In this document: positions 12,156 through 13,047 of the stretch, one piece after another | Numbering within the stretch: the stretch's first letter is position 1 | How the letters are laid out: every line of letters starts with the position of its first letter | Source of the DNA: JABFXC01 sp035551575 | GTDB lineage: Bacteria > Gemmatimonadota > Gemmatimonadetes > Gemmatimonadales > Gemmatimonadaceae | NCBI GenBank assembly: GCA_035551575.1 | Contig: DASZNJ010000149.1 | Span: forward strand, 1-13,047 | DNA length: 13,047 nt | Direction: 5' to 3' | Position numbers and translations under genes: made by a program | The notes under the pieces: model-generated | Databases searched by the model: none | The model's input: only the letters and a program-made list of their open reading frames with translations | Told to the model about the DNA's origin: nothing

Positions 12156-12889
12156 GTGCCGACTCCGTCTCGCTCGGCCTCGCCTTCCTGGCAGGGCTCG
12201 TCTCGTTCCTCTCGCCGTGCGTGCTGCCACTGGTCCCGAGCTACGTCACCTTCGTCACCGGGATGACGCTCGACGAGCTCACGCTCGCCGGCCGCGCTTC
12301 TGCACGGCGACGCGCCGCGCTGCACGCGAGCCTGTTCGTGTTCGGATTCGCCCTCGTCTTCATCGCCCTCGGCGCGACGGCGACAACGTTAGGCGCGGTG
12401 CTGCGCCGGTCGCTCCCGCTCGTCCAGCAGGTGGGTGGCGTGGTGATCGCGCTCTTCGGCCTCTGGATGCTCGGCGTCATCCGCCTCCCCGCGCTGATGC
12501 GCGACCGGCGCGTGCATCTCGCGGCGAAGCCCGCCGGGATGTTCGGGTCCGTGCTCGTCGGAGTCGCGTTCGGCGCTGGCTGGACGCCCTGCGTCGGACC
12601 AGTGCTCGCGTCGATCCTGCTGTACGCAGGGACGCACGAGTCGATGCTGCGCGGCATGCTTCTGCTCGGCGCCTACGCGCTCGGACTCGGCCTCCCCTTC
12701 TGGATCGCCGCGGTCGGGCTCAACTGGTACCTCGCCGGCGCCCGGCGCATCGCGCGCTGGATCCGCCCGATCGAGGTCGGATCGGGGATCCTGCTCGTCG
12801 TGGTCGGCCTCCTGCTGCTGAGCGGCCGCTTCGCCATGCTCTCGAACTTCTTCGCTGGCTTCGGCCAGCTCTTCAACGTGGAGCTCTGA
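12152..12889 (+). CDS. ccdA: CcdA-type thiol-disulfide electron transporter
   Basis: A 245-residue polytopic inner-membrane protein of the CcdA/DsbD-beta family that carries reducing power from cytoplasmic thioredoxin to periplasmic TlpA-like acceptors. About six hydrophobic segments are visible (about 6-36, 59-82, 92-110, 128-158, 165-190, 208-226). The two redox cysteines are in the duplicated signature: Cys23 in FLSPCVLPLVPSY (19-31) and Cys147 in GAGWTPCVGPVLA (141-153). Length fits CcdA with six segments. Start ATG at 12152 overlaps the tlpA stop, so the two are co-translated. Leu80 is TTA within a GTTAGGCGC word. The next ORF begins 5 nt downstream. Confidence 0.95.
   Translation: MSADSVSLGLAFLAGLVSFLSPCVLPLVPSYVTFVTGMTLDELTLAGRASARRRAALHASLFVFGFALVFIALGATATTLGAVLRRSLPLVQQVGGVVIALFGLWMLGVIRLPALMRDRRVHLAAKPAGMFGSVLVGVAFGAGWTPCVGPVLASILLYAGTHESMLRGMLLLGAYALGLGLPFWIAAVGLNWYLAGARRIARWIRPIEVGSGILLVVVGLLLLSGRFAMLSNFFAGFGQLFNVEL
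12388..12396 (+). repeat. GTTAGGCGC word, copy 3 (in ccdA)
   Basis: TTA GGC GCG encodes Leu80-Gly-Ala of CcdA. Same nine bases as at 1022-1030 and 6440-6448. Confidence 0.7.
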
Positions 12890-12894
12890 CACAG

Positions 12895-13047
12895 ATGACG
12901 CTTGCGAATCTTCTCCCGTGGAGCGCCGCCCTGCTGCTGGTGGGCGGGGCGTGCGCGGCCCCTGACGACAACGCCGCCCCTCCGGCTTCCGCATCCCCGG
13001 CGGGCGAGGCGACCGGCGCCGCGCCGGCTCGCGCTCCGGCCGCTGCG
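12895..13047 (+). CDS. Putative lipoprotein, 3' end beyond window
   Basis: ATG at 12895 opens a frame of 51 codons to the right edge. The start MTLANLLPWSAALLLVGGAC resembles a short lipoprotein signal with Cys20 as the possible lipid-attachment site, although Gly rather than a larger residue at -3 makes the lipobox imperfect and the charged n-region is missing. After the Cys the chain is a low-complexity Ala/Pro/Gly linker, which is typical before a folded periplasmic domain. It begins 5 nt after ccdA stops, so it is in the same operon and may be another thioredoxin-fold or redox partner. The domain that would prove this lies outside the window. Confidence 0.65.
   Translation, partial: MTLANLLPWSAALLLVGGACAAPDDNAAPPASASPAGEATGAAPARAPAAA

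Noticed and set aside
1022..12396. TTA codons as a bldA-like regulatory device
   Set aside because: The three TTA codons always lie within the same nine-base word and in housekeeping genes, which fits a DNA motif better than Streptomyces-style tRNA control.

Overview
This is a G+C-rich (roughly 70% by eye) chromosomal window from a bacterium. The dense gene packing, the codon use, a recurring GTTAGGCGC word and a hypothetical protein of a type I remember from Gemmatimonadota suggest that phylum or a relative. That placement is an inference from memory. There are no rRNA or tRNA genes, CRISPR arrays, insertion sequences or phage genes.

Left part (1-5830), branched-chain amino acid synthesis. 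The 3' two-thirds of ilvE (+ strand) runs into a pair of tandem hairpins. Converging on it from the other strand is a leucine operon read as leuA-leuC-leuD-leuB (5553 down to 730), in which every junction is a 4-nt ATGA stop/start overlap. Upstream of leuA (5650-5830) lies a complete leucine attenuator: a near-consensus promoter (TTGACT, 16 nt, TATAAT), a 30-codon leader peptide with four consecutive Leu codons whose ATG falls at the predicted transcription start, a 7-bp antiterminator pairing, and a 13-bp G+C-rich terminator stem followed by a U-rich run. This is the most informative find in the window.

Middle (5878-9098), all on the - strand: pntAA, the dI subunit of NAD(P) transhydrogenase, with no pntAB or pntB beside it; a hypothetical protein that looks like an internal domain duplication; and a soluble PAS-histidine kinase just upstream of it with no response regulator in view.

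Right part (9244-13047), a likely sulfur and thiol-redox block. Two half-size YeeE/YedE membrane proteins (+) end tail-to-tail, sharing CTAG, with an OsmC-family protein (-). Divergent from osmC, a promoter at 10930-10958 reads through a tiny ORF and a poorly recognised secreted-protein candidate. This leads to a TlpA-like membrane-anchored thioredoxin, a CcdA thiol-electron transporter (ATGA overlap) and the start of an Ala/Pro-rich lipoprotein candidate cut by the window edge. AT-rich, repeat-structured operator-like DNA lies ahead of both the yeeE pair and the osmC/tlpA divergence.

Two short words recur beyond expectation. CCGTCAGGCAG occurs six times within 685-2321, twice as an inverted pair forming a terminator and three times encoding Leu-Pro-Asp-Gly. 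GTTAGGCGC occurs three times in unrelated genes, always encoding Leu-Gly-Ala, and supplies the only in-frame TTA codons I could find.
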